Origin: Aphodosoma sp045126975
Lineage (GTDB): Bacteria > Bacteroidota > Bacteroidia > Bacteroidales > Paludibacteraceae
Assembly: GCA_045126975.1 (NCBI GenBank)
Contig: JBGVPL010000003.1
Location: 1 to 36,123 of the forward strand
Length of the DNA stretch: 36,123 bases
Direction of reading: 5' to 3'
The position numbers were made by a program, and so were the translations under genes. Below the pieces are notes generated by a model that saw only the letters and a list, made by a program, of their open reading frames with translations, was not told the origin of the DNA and ran no database searches. Below, piece by piece: positions 1 through 7,975 of the stretch (its first letter is position 1; each line of letters starts with the position of its first letter).

Positions 1-197
1 CATTCAAACGTATCCGCAAAAACGCACGTAATGGTCTTGCTGTAGTAACAGTAGAGCGTGATGCCTGTGGTGGTTGCTTCAACAAAATTCCACCTCAACG
101 TCAACTTGACATTCGTATGCGTAAAAAAATTATCGTTTGTGAATTTTGTGGTCGTATTTTGGTTGACACAAATATCAACGAAGAGTCAGCATTATAA
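1..197 (+). CDS. C4-type zinc ribbon protein, C-terminal part
   Basis: This is the last 64 codons of a gene that begins before the window; the first complete codon is at position 3 and the TAA stop ends at 197. The visible part holds two CxxC pairs (ACGGC and CEFC) separated by about 24 residues rich in Arg/Lys, which is the zinc ribbon at the end of the DUF164/CdsZ-like family of small coiled-coil proteins. In that family an N-terminal helical hairpin precedes the ribbon; it is not visible here. The family is thought to act as an adaptor or nucleic-acid-associated factor, but no firm reaction is known. A strong terminator follows within 50 bp. The family call rests on the ribbon spacing and the FNKIPPQRQLDIR stretch between the pairs. 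Confidence 0.8.
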   Translation, partial: FKRIRKNARNGLAVVTVERDACGGCFNKIPPQRQLDIRMRKKIIVCEFCGRILVDTNINEESAL

Positions 198-245
198 TAA
201 AAGAAGAAAACTCTATTTATCATAATTAAAATAGATTATTGTTTT

Positions 246-277
246 AAGACTATCCTTATAGGGTAGTCTTTTTTTTT
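246..277 (+). terminator. Rho-independent terminator after the zinc-ribbon gene
   Basis: A 10-bp stem (AAGACTATCC with GGGTAGTCTT, one G-T pair) encloses a 5-nt loop, and the T run continues to 277. It lies 49 bp after the stop codon. Confidence 0.85.
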
Positions 278-311
278 GTGTTATATCAACAATTGTAAAA
301 TTTTATTATTA

Positions 312-804
312 TACAAATGTAAATGTAGCTACCATATTTTATTTTACAAATGTAATATTTTATAGTTTTACAATTCAAAACTATGATAGAATAGAGTAGT
401 AGCGGTAGAGTATATTACTTTGTTTTACATTTGTATAATACGGTAAATAATTCTAATTAACACTATATATTTTAGTTGTATATAAATACTATAAATCAGT
501 AAATTATAAATAAAATTTAATTATTTTGTTTAAATTTACTATGTGTGGTTTTTATAAATTAGGAGCTTTTTGTGTTTTTGTATGTTTTTAGATGTATAAC
601 TTATTGATTTCTTAATATATTAACTATTACAATATAAACTTATACTTTTGATATTTAGTAAGTATTTATACGTTTGTAATATAGTATTTTAGTTTTGTGG
701 GATTTGATTTACATGTAATTTGTAAATTACAAATGTAAATTTAATATTGTAAAATATTTTTCCATTTTAGTTTTGTAGATTCAAAAAAATGTTATACATT
801 TGTA
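312..804. promoter_or_regulatory. Cluster of TACAAATGTA operator-like sites in a long non-coding gap
   Basis: The gap from 278 to 860 has no credible gene and is very AT-rich. It holds repeated copies of the near-palindrome TACAAATGTA or its complement TACATTTGTA at 312-321, 345-354, 426-435, 728-737 and 795-804. Near matches lie at 669-678 (TACGTTTGTA) and 815-824 (TACATTTATA). At 718-734 there is a perfect odd palindrome, ATTTGTAA-A-TTACAAAT. The copy at 795 overlaps the -7 promoter element of the HTH gene just downstream. The natural reading is that the HTH protein represses its own promoter from these sites; that part is inference. A minus-strand promoter match (TTTG at 379-376, 21 nt, TACATTTG at 354-347) has no gene downstream of it. 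Confidence 0.6.
772..802 (+). promoter_or_regulatory. Promoter of the HTH regulator gene
   Basis: TTTG at 772-775, a 19-nt spacer and TACATTTG at 795-802 match the Bacteroidetes consensus exactly. Transcription should start near 809, about 50 nt before the ATG at 861. The -7 element is also part of a TACATTTGTA operator-like site. Confidence 0.7.
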
Positions 805-860
805 ATCTAAAATTTACATTTATATTCTAACTAAATATTTGTTTGTTTTTCAAAAATATT

Positions 861-1331
861 ATGGTAAATAGAATTTTTACATTTATAGAATCACAACAAC
901 TTACACCGACAGAATTTGCCGACAAGATTGGCGTTAGTCGTGCATCTATATCGAGTATAAAAACAGGTCGTACACAACCAACTCTATCACTTGTTGAAAA
1001 AATTAAACAACATTATCCAGATATTGATATTGAATGGTTGATTTTTGGGAAAGGTAATGCTCCTGTCGTAAATAATGAACAACAAGATGAAACTTCTATC
1101 TCTCCAGATGAATTGAAGCAGGAAATTGAGGAGGAAGTTGTGGGTGATTCATCGAATAATAATACAGCTAATAAATATCAGGCTGTTTATATAGCGGAAA
1201 CTCCAAGAAAAACGGAAGAGAAACAACCTGAATTAAACACTCTAAATCACTTAGTGACTGAAACGAAGCGAAGTGTAAAAAAGGTAATTTTGCTTTATGA
1301 TGATGGTTTGTTTGAAGAATTTAATAAGTAA
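861..1331 (+). CDS. XRE-family HTH transcriptional regulator
   Basis: A 156-residue protein. Its N-terminal ~60 residues form a Cro/CI-type helix-turn-helix (LTPTEFADKIGVSRASISSI, then the TQPTLSLVEKI and DIEWLIFG segments seen in phage-repressor-like regulators). The middle is acidic and probably unstructured (about residues 65-125). A short conserved-looking tail, VKKVILLYDDGLFEEF, closes the protein; no peptidase S24 domain is present, so RecA-stimulated self-cleavage is not expected. I start it at ATG 861 rather than the in-frame TTG at 843, because ATG directly precedes the conserved VNRIFTFIE helix. It stands alone between two terminators. The cluster of palindromic sites and the operator-overlapped promoter upstream suggest autoregulation. 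Its target genes are not evident here. Confidence 0.85.
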   Translation: MVNRIFTFIESQQLTPTEFADKIGVSRASISSIKTGRTQPTLSLVEKIKQHYPDIDIEWLIFGKGNAPVVNNEQQDETSISPDELKQEIEEEVVGDSSNNNTANKYQAVYIAETPRKTEEKQPELNTLNHLVTETKRSVKKVILLYDDGLFEEFNK

Positions 1332-1360
1332 TTCTAATTGTAAAAATATAAAAACCTCTT

Positions 1361-1396
1361 AAAATGGCTCTAAATGCAAAATAGAGCCATTTTTTA
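1361..1396 (+). terminator. Rho-independent terminator after the HTH gene
   Basis: A perfect 12-bp stem AAAATGGCTCTA / TAGAGCCATTTT (1361-1372 and 1382-1393) has a 9-nt loop and a T-rich tail. It insulates the regulator from gyrA. Confidence 0.9.
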
Positions 1397-1543
1397 TTTT
1401 TATACGCTATAAAATTAAATTTAAGAAAAATAAAATGCGCTTAAATCGCCTTAAAATTGAAATTAGACGTATTTATATTTTATTTACAAGTAAAATGTTT
1501 TGAAAATCAAAAGTTTAGTAGATGTAAAAAATAACAATCAAAA

Positions 1544-1575
1544 TTTGCCTATTTCGATAAATTTTTGTAACTTTA
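1544..1575 (+). promoter_or_regulatory. Candidate gyrA promoter
   Basis: TTTG at 1544-1547, a 20-nt spacer and TAACTTTA at 1568-1575 match the consensus except for the last base of the -7 element. The expected start is about 50 nt before the gyrA ATG. Confidence 0.5.
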
Positions 1576-1633
1576 TAAAGTTTTTGGGCTTAGTAAAATT
1601 TGCCTTATATACAGACATTTTTAAACTAATTTT

Positions 1634-4174
1634 ATGATAGAAAGAGACGAAAGAATCATTCCGATTAATGTCGAAGAACAGATGCGACAAGCCTATATCG
1701 ACTATTCGATGTCGGTTATTGTATCTCGTGCTTTGCCTGATGTTCGCGATGGTTTCAAACCTGTTCATCGCCGTGTATTGTATGGTATGAACGAGCTTGG
1801 AAATACATCCGATAAACCATACAAAAAATCTGCTCGTATAGTTGGTGAGGTTATGGGTAAATATCACCCACATGGTGACTCATCAATTTATATGACACTT
1901 GTGCGTATGGCTCAAACCTGGTCATTGCGCTATCCACTTGTTGACCCACAAGGTAACTTTGGTTCGGTCGATGGTGATGGTCCTGCAGCTATGCGTTATA
2001 CTGAGGCTCGTTTGCAAAAAATTGCAGAAGAGATGCTCAAAGATATCGAAAAAGACACAGTAGATTTTACTCCTAACTTCGATGAAACAACCAAAGAACC
2101 AGTAGTACTTCCTACTCGTTTACCTAACCTTTTAGTTAATGGTTCGTCGGGTATCGCTGTTGGTATGGCTACGAATATGGCACCACACAATCTTTCGGAA
2201 GTGGTAGATGCTACTGTAGCTTATATCAACAATCCTGAAATTGAGATTGCAGATTTAATGCAATATATCAAAGCTCCTGATTTCCCTACCGGTGGTCAAA
2301 TATATGGTTATGCTGGCGTAAAAGAGGCTTTTGAAACAGGTCGTGGACGTATCGTTATTCGTGCTAAATACGATATTGAAAACAACGAAAAAGGCAACGA
2401 TAAAATCATTATCTCTGAGATACCTTATATGGTGAATAAATCAGAGTTGATTAAAAATATCGCCGACCTCGCTATTGAGAAAAAAGTTGAGGGTATTGCC
2501 AATGTAAACGACGAATCGGACCGTCAAGGTATGCGTATCGTTGTTGATGTAAAACGCGATGCTAACCCTCAAGTTGTTATCAACAAACTTTTCAAATATA
2601 CAGCTCTTCAATCTTCATTTAGCGTAAATAACATCGCTCTTGTAAAAGGTCGTCCTATGACGCTTAATCTTAAAGACCTTATACATCACTTTGTTGACCA
2701 CCGTCATGAAGTTGTTACTCGTCGTACTCGTTTCGAACTTCGCAAAGCAGAAGAGCGTGCTGAATTACTCGAGGGTTGTATGATTATTCTTGATAATCTT
2801 GATGAAGCAATTCAAATTATTCGTGATTCTAAAACTCCAGAAGAGGCTAAATCACGTTTGATGGAACGCTTCAATTTGTCAGAACGTCAAGCAGCTTATA
2901 TCGTTGAAATGCGTCTTCGTCAACTTACAGGTATGGAACAAGACAAACTTCGTCTTGAATATGAAGAGTTGTTGAAACGTATCGAAGATTTGAAAGATAT
3001 TCTTGCTCGCGTTGAACGTCGTATGGAGATTATCCAAAACGAACTCATCGAACTTAAAGATAAATATGGCGATGAACGTCGCACTGAAATTATCTATGCA
3101 AGCGAAGAGTTTAACCCAGAAGACTTCTATGCTGATGATGAGATGATTATCACAATTTCTCACCTTGGTTATATTAAACGCACACCTCTTGCAGAGTTTC
3201 GTGCGCAAAACCGTGGCGGAGTAGGTTCGAAGGGTAGTAGTTCTCGTGAAGAAGACTTTATTGAGCATATCTATTCGGCATCAATGCACTCGACAATGAT
3301 GTTCTTTACTCAAAAAGGACGTTGCTATTGGCTCAAAGTTTATCAAATACCAGAAGGTAACAAAATGAGCAAAGGTCGTGCTATACAAAATGTGTTGAAT
3401 ATTGATTCTGACGATAAAGTAACAGCATTTGTTCATGTTAAACAATTGCAAGACCCTGAATTTAATCAATCACACTTCCTTGTATTCTGTACAAAACAGG
3501 GTGTCATCAAGAAAACATCACTCGAAGCATATTCTCGTCCTCGTCAAAATGGTGTTAACGCAATTACTATACGCGAAGATGATAAAGTAATAGAGGTACT
3601 TCTTACTGGTGGTAATGACGAAATACTTATGGCAAACCGTAATGGTCGTGCTATTCGTTTCAATGAACAAAAAGTTCGTGAAATGGGACGCCCTGCAACT
3701 GGTGTGCGCGGTATGACTCTTGATGAAGATGATCCAACTGACGAAATCATAGGTATGATTAATGTTTCTCCTGATTCTAAAGATAATATTCTTGTTGTCA
3801 GTGAATTGGGTTATGGTAAACGTTCTGACCTTGATGATTATCGTATTACCAACCGTGGTGGTAAGGGTGTGAAAACAATCAATATCACAGAAAAAACAGG
3901 TAAACTTGTTGCTATTAAAAATGTGAATGACGACAATGACCTTATGATTATTAATAAGTCAGGTGTTACATTGCGTACTCATGTTTCAAGTCTTAGTGTT
4001 ATTGGTCGTGCAGCACAAGGTGTTCGACTTATCGACCTTGGTAAACGTAATGACGAAATAGCATCTGTATGTAAAGTAGCAACAGTTATCGAAGAAGATA
4101 TTGAAACTCAAGAAGTAGAAGAGGGTATTAAACCTGAAGCGACTTCTGAAGTCCAAGAAACAAATGAACAATAA
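1634..4174 (+). CDS. gyrA: DNA gyrase subunit A
   Basis: GyrA is the DNA-cleaving subunit of gyrase (A2B2), which introduces negative supercoils using ATP hydrolysed by GyrB. The 846-residue length is normal. The breakage-reunion domain holds the catalytic tyrosine at residue 122 (AAMRYTEARL), at the same number as in E. coli. The quinolone-determining region reads HPHGDSSIYM: Ser83 is kept, but the position equivalent to Asp87 is Met87 (codon ATG at 1892-1894). The C-terminal beta-pinwheel has a GyrA-box-like QNRGGVGSKG and a further NRGGKG blade motif, which favours gyrase over topoisomerase IV ParC. The tail is Glu-rich. It starts at ATG 1634 after a candidate promoter, and a TPR gene follows 25 bp downstream, probably in the same transcript. 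gyrB is not in this window. Confidence 0.97.
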   Translation: MIERDERIIPINVEEQMRQAYIDYSMSVIVSRALPDVRDGFKPVHRRVLYGMNELGNTSDKPYKKSARIVGEVMGKYHPHGDSSIYMTLVRMAQTWSLRYPLVDPQGNFGSVDGDGPAAMRYTEARLQKIAEEMLKDIEKDTVDFTPNFDETTKEPVVLPTRLPNLLVNGSSGIAVGMATNMAPHNLSEVVDATVAYINNPEIEIADLMQYIKAPDFPTGGQIYGYAGVKEAFETGRGRIVIRAKYDIENNEKGNDKIIISEIPYMVNKSELIKNIADLAIEKKVEGIANVNDESDRQGMRIVVDVKRDANPQVVINKLFKYTALQSSFSVNNIALVKGRPMTLNLKDLIHHFVDHRHEVVTRRTRFELRKAEERAELLEGCMIILDNLDEAIQIIRDSKTPEEAKSRLMERFNLSERQAAYIVEMRLRQLTGMEQDKLRLEYEELLKRIEDLKDILARVERRMEIIQNELIELKDKYGDERRTEIIYASEEFNPEDFYADDEMIITISHLGYIKRTPLAEFRAQNRGGVGSKGSSSREEDFIEHIYSASMHSTMMFFTQKGRCYWLKVYQIPEGNKMSKGRAIQNVLNIDSDDKVTAFVHVKQLQDPEFNQSHFLVFCTKQGVIKKTSLEAYSRPRQNGVNAITIREDDKVIEVLLTGGNDEILMANRNGRAIRFNEQKVREMGRPATGVRGMTLDEDDPTDEIIGMINVSPDSKDNILVVSELGYGKRSDLDDYRITNRGGKGVKTINITEKTGKLVAIKNVNDDNDLMIINKSGVTLRTHVSSLSVIGRAAQGVRLIDLGKRNDEIASVCKVATVIEEDIETQEVEEGIKPEATSEVQETNEQ

Positions 4175-4199
4175 AACAACAATTAAATAGGTAATAATT

Positions 4200-5444
4200 A
4201 TGAAAAAATTATTTTTAGTAATGGCATTTGCCTTAGCAATAGTTGCTACAGGTTTTGCACAAAAAGCTAATGTAAATAAAGCTAAAAACAAAGCTTTAGC
4301 AGTTGAAGCTCCTGATTTTCAAGGTGCAAAAGATGACATCGAAGCAGCCTTGGTAAACGATGAAACTAAAGACCTCGCAAATACTTGGTATGTAGCAGGT
4401 TTGGTTTATGAAAAAGCAGCTGATGCTGAGTTTATTTTGACTCAAACAGGTAGTGGTGATGCTATCAAAATGGGTGAAGATGCATTGAAAGCATATAAAT
4501 ATTATTTGAAAGCTAATGAATTAGACCAACTTCCTGATGCAAAAGGTAAAGTTAAACCTAAATTTACTAAAAAAATTGCAGCTTCTATGCTCAATATCTA
4601 TAACAAATATATTTTAGTAAATTATGGTGTGGAAAAATATAGTGCTCAAGAATGGGCGGAAGCTCTTAATGCTTTTGAAACTCATACAGCAATTCTTGAT
4701 CTTCCAATGCTTGCTGCAGAGAAAAATGTACCTGTAAAAGATACAACTTACTATCAATTCAAATATTACGCAGCTACATGTGCTTGGGCTGGTGAAATGA
4801 ACGATAAAGCTATCGCTATGTTCGAAGAAATCAAAGATAAAGAATATAACGAAAATGGTATTTATCAAGCACTTTGCCAACTTTATCTTGATACAAAAGA
4901 TACTGTAAACTACATTTCTACATTGGAAAAAGGTCTTGCTAAATTCCCTAATGAATTCTATTATCTTGGCAATTTGATTAACCACTATGTATTTGGTGGT
5001 CAACCACAAAAAGCAACTGAATTGCTTGATAAAGCTATTGCTAATGATCCTAATAACGCTCAACTTTATAGTGTTCGCGGTTCAATGCTCGAAGTTCTTG
5101 AAGATATTGATGGTGCAATGGCTAACTTCGATAAAGCTATAGAACTTAAACCAGATTTTAAAGATGCTTGGTTGGGTAAAGCTCGTTTGATTTACAATAA
5201 AGCATTCAAAATGGAACAAAAAGCTCTTGAAATTCGTGATTTCAAACTTTCTGACCAAGAAGTAGCAAAAGCTCTTGAAGTATATAAAGAATCAATTCCT
5301 TTCTTTGAAAAAGTTATAGAACTTGATTCTGAAGATTATGAAACAATGAAAACTCTTCGTGGTTTGTTCTACAAACTTACAAACTCAGATCCATCATATC
5401 AAACTAAATATGATGAAATCAATAAAAAAATGTTGGGTTACTAA
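4200..5444 (+). CDS. Secreted tetratricopeptide-repeat protein
   Basis: A 414-residue protein with a clear signal peptide (MKKLFLVMAFALAIVATGFA, cut before Q21), so it should act in the periplasm or at the outer membrane. The rest is alpha-helical TPR repeats; the clearest lies around residues 275-330 (PNNAQLYSVRGSMLEVLEDI, then the DGAMANFDKAIELKP helix pair). No enzymatic motif is visible. It sits 25 bp behind gyrA with no terminator between, so it is probably co-transcribed, although the two jobs look unrelated. TPR proteins usually serve as binding scaffolds; the partner is unknown. Confidence 0.85.
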   Translation: MKKLFLVMAFALAIVATGFAQKANVNKAKNKALAVEAPDFQGAKDDIEAALVNDETKDLANTWYVAGLVYEKAADAEFILTQTGSGDAIKMGEDALKAYKYYLKANELDQLPDAKGKVKPKFTKKIAASMLNIYNKYILVNYGVEKYSAQEWAEALNAFETHTAILDLPMLAAEKNVPVKDTTYYQFKYYAATCAWAGEMNDKAIAMFEEIKDKEYNENGIYQALCQLYLDTKDTVNYISTLEKGLAKFPNEFYYLGNLINHYVFGGQPQKATELLDKAIANDPNNAQLYSVRGSMLEVLEDIDGAMANFDKAIELKPDFKDAWLGKARLIYNKAFKMEQKALEIRDFKLSDQEVAKALEVYKESIPFFEKVIELDSEDYETMKTLRGLFYKLTNSDPSYQTKYDEINKKMLGY

Positions 5445-5469
5445 TTCATAGATATAATCCATACCAAAA

Positions 5470-5496
5470 GTAGAGACGCAATATTTTGCGTCTCTT
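5470..5496 (+). repeat. REP-like palindrome, family B, copy 1
   Basis: GTAG is followed by an 11-bp stem AGAGACGCAA(T) / (A)TTGCGTCTCT. The T-rich tail means it could also terminate the gyrA-TPR transcript. An inverted copy lies at 5684-5709 and a third copy at 30209-30236. GTAG plus a hairpin is the classic REP layout. The 5497-5683 stretch between the pair is AT-rich and I see nothing else in it. Confidence 0.7.
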
Positions 5497-5683
5497 TTAT
5501 TTTATAGCACAACCCGCTACATCATATAATGAAATAAACCTAATGTTAATAATAGTGTATTTTAATAATTGTTATTTATCATAATGTTAATTATAATAAT
5601 TTGATAGTTGTTATATATACGTGTAGTTTTAGATTAATATTTAATGTATGTTTATAAATTTTAAATTGTAATTTCAAAAAAAA

Positions 5684-5709
5684 AGAGACGCAAAATATTG
5701 CGTCTCTAC
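5684..5709 (-). repeat. REP-like palindrome, family B, copy 2 (inverted)
   Basis: On the minus strand it reads GTAG, then AGACGCAA, a short AT loop and TTGCGTCTCT. It is in inverted orientation to the copy at 5470-5496, so the two form a BIME-like pair. It also sits just after the stop of the minus-strand nucleotidyltransferase gene, with a run of T behind it on that strand, and may serve as its terminator. Confidence 0.7.
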
Positions 5710-5732
5710 TTATATTTTAAAGAAATAAACTT

Positions 5733-6638
5733 TTATTTGAACAAAGGTGTTGGATATTCTCCGTCATTTACTAATGACTGAAGTTTTTCAACAACGCCAT
5801 CACGGTCGTCAGCGTATGTTACACCAAACCATTTAGATGTTGTATCGAGAACTTTAACCTTAGCTGTTCCATTATTTATAAGGTGGTTAACCATTGTAGG
5901 AATATAGAATTCTGATTTCAGCTCTTGACCAAATTCTTTCAAGAAATTAATGAAATATTCTTCTGAATATTTGAAATAATCAGGTGTGAAACCCCATATA
6001 TTCATAGAAACTGGTGTATTCGCATCCAATTCTTGTTTATTTCCATTTTCATCTTCGAAAACAATTTTATCACCTTCACAACCAATACCTGTGCGTTCAA
6101 CGACTGTTGTAAGATAATTTTCCGAATTTGTAGTACATACACCACGATTTACTGTACCACTTTCGCTAAGTGTATTACCTACACGATACCCTACCATACA
6201 ATAATCATTTTTCTTACCTGTCATTTCAGTTAAAGCACGACCAAGTACAGCAAATCCATCACGACCATAGAAGTCATCTGCATTAATCACGGCAAATGGT
6301 TCATTTATAAATTCCTTACCCATTAATACTGCATGATTAGTACCCCATGGTTTTGTACGACCTTCAGGACATGTAAAACCTGCAGGCAATGCATTAAGGT
6401 CTTGAAAACAGAGTTCTACCTTAATATGATTTTCGTATTTTGAAAGCACTTTTTGTTTGAAATCCTCTTCAAAATCATGGCGAATAACAAATACTATTTT
6501 GCCAAATCCAGCGCGAATAGCATCGAATACTGAATAGTCCATGATTGTTTCACCAGAAGGACCTACACCATCAAGTTGTTTTAATCCTCCATAACGACTA
6601 CCCATTCCAGCTGCTAATATAAATAATGTTGGTTTCAT
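5733..6638 (-). CDS. Sugar-phosphate nucleotidyltransferase
   Basis: A 301-residue protein of the NTP_transferase (Rossmann-like) family that joins a nucleoside triphosphate and a sugar 1-phosphate to give a nucleotide sugar. The N-terminal nucleotide-binding signature is intact (LAAGMGSRYGGLKQLDGVGP), and the metal-binding Asp pair appears as INADDFYG near residue 110. The exact sugar cannot be read from sequence. I place the start at 6638 (MKPTLFILAAG), because the open frame upstream of it runs through the promoter region and adds no recognisable domain. It is transcribed divergently from the endonuclease-family gene at 6764, with overlapping promoters. No glycan-synthesis genes adjoin it. 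Confidence 0.88.
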   Translation of the reverse strand: MKPTLFILAAGMGSRYGGLKQLDGVGPSGETIMDYSVFDAIRAGFGKIVFVIRHDFEEDFKQKVLSKYENHIKVELCFQDLNALPAGFTCPEGRTKPWGTNHAVLMGKEFINEPFAVINADDFYGRDGFAVLGRALTEMTGKKNDYCMVGYRVGNTLSESGTVNRGVCTTNSENYLTTVVERTGIGCEGDKIVFEDENGNKQELDANTPVSMNIWGFTPDYFKYSEEYFINFLKEFGQELKSEFYIPTMVNHLINNGTAKVKVLDTTSKWFGVTYADDRDGVVEKLQSLVNDGEYPTPLFK

Positions 6639-6694
6639 TTTTAGATATTTATACATTAAACACGAGATATGAGATAATATCTTATTTTGCGATG

Positions 6695-6725
6695 CAAAAT
6701 TACAAAAAATATTTGACATTTTCAA
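6695..6725 (-). promoter_or_regulatory. Promoter of the nucleotidyltransferase gene
   Basis: On the minus strand TTG (6725-6723), a 20-nt spacer and TAATTTTG (6702-6695) fit the consensus. The predicted start is about 45 nt upstream of the chosen ATG, which supports starting at 6638. Confidence 0.6.
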
Positions 6726-6743
6726 TTATATTCCTTATTTTTG
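6712..6743 (+). promoter_or_regulatory. Promoter of the endonuclease-family gene
   Basis: TTTG at 6712-6715, a 20-nt spacer and TATTTTTG at 6736-6743 form a perfect consensus match. Its -33 end overlaps the divergent promoter, so the two may compete or be controlled together. The start codon at 6764 lies about 15 nt after the expected transcription start. Confidence 0.75.
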
Positions 6744-6763
6744 TAAAAGAAATAAATTGCATT

Positions 6764-7792
6764 ATGAAACGTTTATTTATATTTAGTTTATTGCTTATTA
6801 TACAGATAATTACACTATATGCTCAGCCTATGAAAATAATGACCTACAACGTAGAAAATCTGTTTGACACTCAACACGATTCACTTAAAAATGATACTGA
6901 ATTTCTACCTAACTCTGAATTACATTGGACAAATAAGCGTTTTTATGCCAAACTACATGAAGTAATGCAAGTTATTGTTGGTGTAGGTAATGAAGAATTA
7001 CCTTTACTTGTCGGTCTATGTGAAGTCGAAAATGATTTCGTATTGAAAACTATGACTAAATTCGATCCTTACGACCAATTAGGCTACGACTATGTTCATT
7101 ACGAAAGTCCCGATGCTCGTGGCATTGATGTTGCTCTACTCTATCAAAAAGATAAATTTACACCTCTTGCATCTCGTCCTATCCCTGTACATTTACCCAA
7201 TGGTCAACGCGGTAGGGATTTATTATATACTTGCGGAGCACTCACAGACTCTACTCTTTTACACGTAATTCAAGTACATTTTCCTTCTCGCAGAGAAGGC
7301 GCGTTAGCATCAGAACCAAATCGTATAGCAGCTGCTACAGCCGTACGACAAGTCGTTGATTTAGTGCAAACACTTGACCCTCAAGCTGCAATAATCATTA
7401 TGGGTGATTTCAACGACAACCCGTCGGACAAAGTACCAAGCTCTACCCTCGCTGCATTGCCTTATACTGCTATTTCATTCGAAAACACACAACTCTACAA
7501 TCTCTGTTGGGATGGCACTAAATTCGAAAACGAAAAAATTGGTTCTTATTTTCATGATGGCGAATGGGATATGCTCGATCAAATTATTGTCAGTGGCGCA
7601 CTCCTTAATGGGAATCTTTCAGTAAGAGCAATGCCAGAGGCTGAAATTTATCATCCTAAATGGATATCTAAGCGAGATAAACGCACAGGTGAAATGATAC
7701 CTCGTCGCACATACGTCGGACCGTTTTACCAAGGAGGCGTAAGCGACCATTTTCCTGTATTTATGGAATTATTTTTCAAAAACGATTTATAA
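6764..7792 (+). CDS. Secreted endonuclease/exonuclease/phosphatase-family protein
   Basis: A 342-residue protein with a signal peptide (MKRLFIFSLLLIIQIITLYA) and an EEP (DNase I-like) fold. Visible active-site pieces are MTYNVENLFD near the start of the mature protein, CEVEND (the metal-binding Glu), IMGDFNDNPSD in the middle and VSDHFPVFMEL at the end. Members hydrolyse phosphodiester bonds in nucleic acids or lipids, or phosphomonoesters; substrate cannot be predicted. The start at 6764 is chosen because the longer open frame passes through the promoter. It is convergent with the M13 peptidase gene, with a shared hairpin between them. Confidence 0.9.
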   Translation: MKRLFIFSLLLIIQIITLYAQPMKIMTYNVENLFDTQHDSLKNDTEFLPNSELHWTNKRFYAKLHEVMQVIVGVGNEELPLLVGLCEVENDFVLKTMTKFDPYDQLGYDYVHYESPDARGIDVALLYQKDKFTPLASRPIPVHLPNGQRGRDLLYTCGALTDSTLLHVIQVHFPSRREGALASEPNRIAAATAVRQVVDLVQTLDPQAAIIIMGDFNDNPSDKVPSSTLAALPYTAISFENTQLYNLCWDGTKFENEKIGSYFHDGEWDMLDQIIVSGALLNGNLSVRAMPEAEIYHPKWISKRDKRTGEMIPRRTYVGPFYQGGVSDHFPVFMELFFKNDL

Positions 7793-7876
7793 GACGATTG
7801 TATGTCTTAATACTCAAATAGTTTTGTTATTTTAAATTTCAATGCTTTGCGTTTTAAGCATTTTAATATATTTAAA

Positions 7877-7918
7877 GAGGCTGAGCCAAAATATCATTTT
7901 GACACAGCCTCATTTTTT
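7877..7918. terminator. Shared terminator between convergent genes
   Basis: A long stem GAGGCTG..CCAAAAT / ATTTTG..CAGCCTC (7877-7911) has one small internal mismatch and a T run at 7913-7918. It lies 84 bp after the endonuclease-family stop and 65 bp from the peptidase stop, so it can serve both. Confidence 0.8.
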
Positions 7919-7975
7919 ATATAAGTTATAAAATTATAAATTTTAATATTGAAATTTATCGACTTTATAGTTATT

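Noticed and set aside
312..804. BlaI/MecI or CopY operator
   Set aside because: The core TACAnnTGTA matches those boxes, but no BlaI, MecI, CopY or beta-lactamase gene is present, and the adjacent regulator is XRE-type.
1538..1873. Minus-strand open frame over the start of gyrA
   Set aside because: It overlaps the gyrA coding start and has no promoter or domain.
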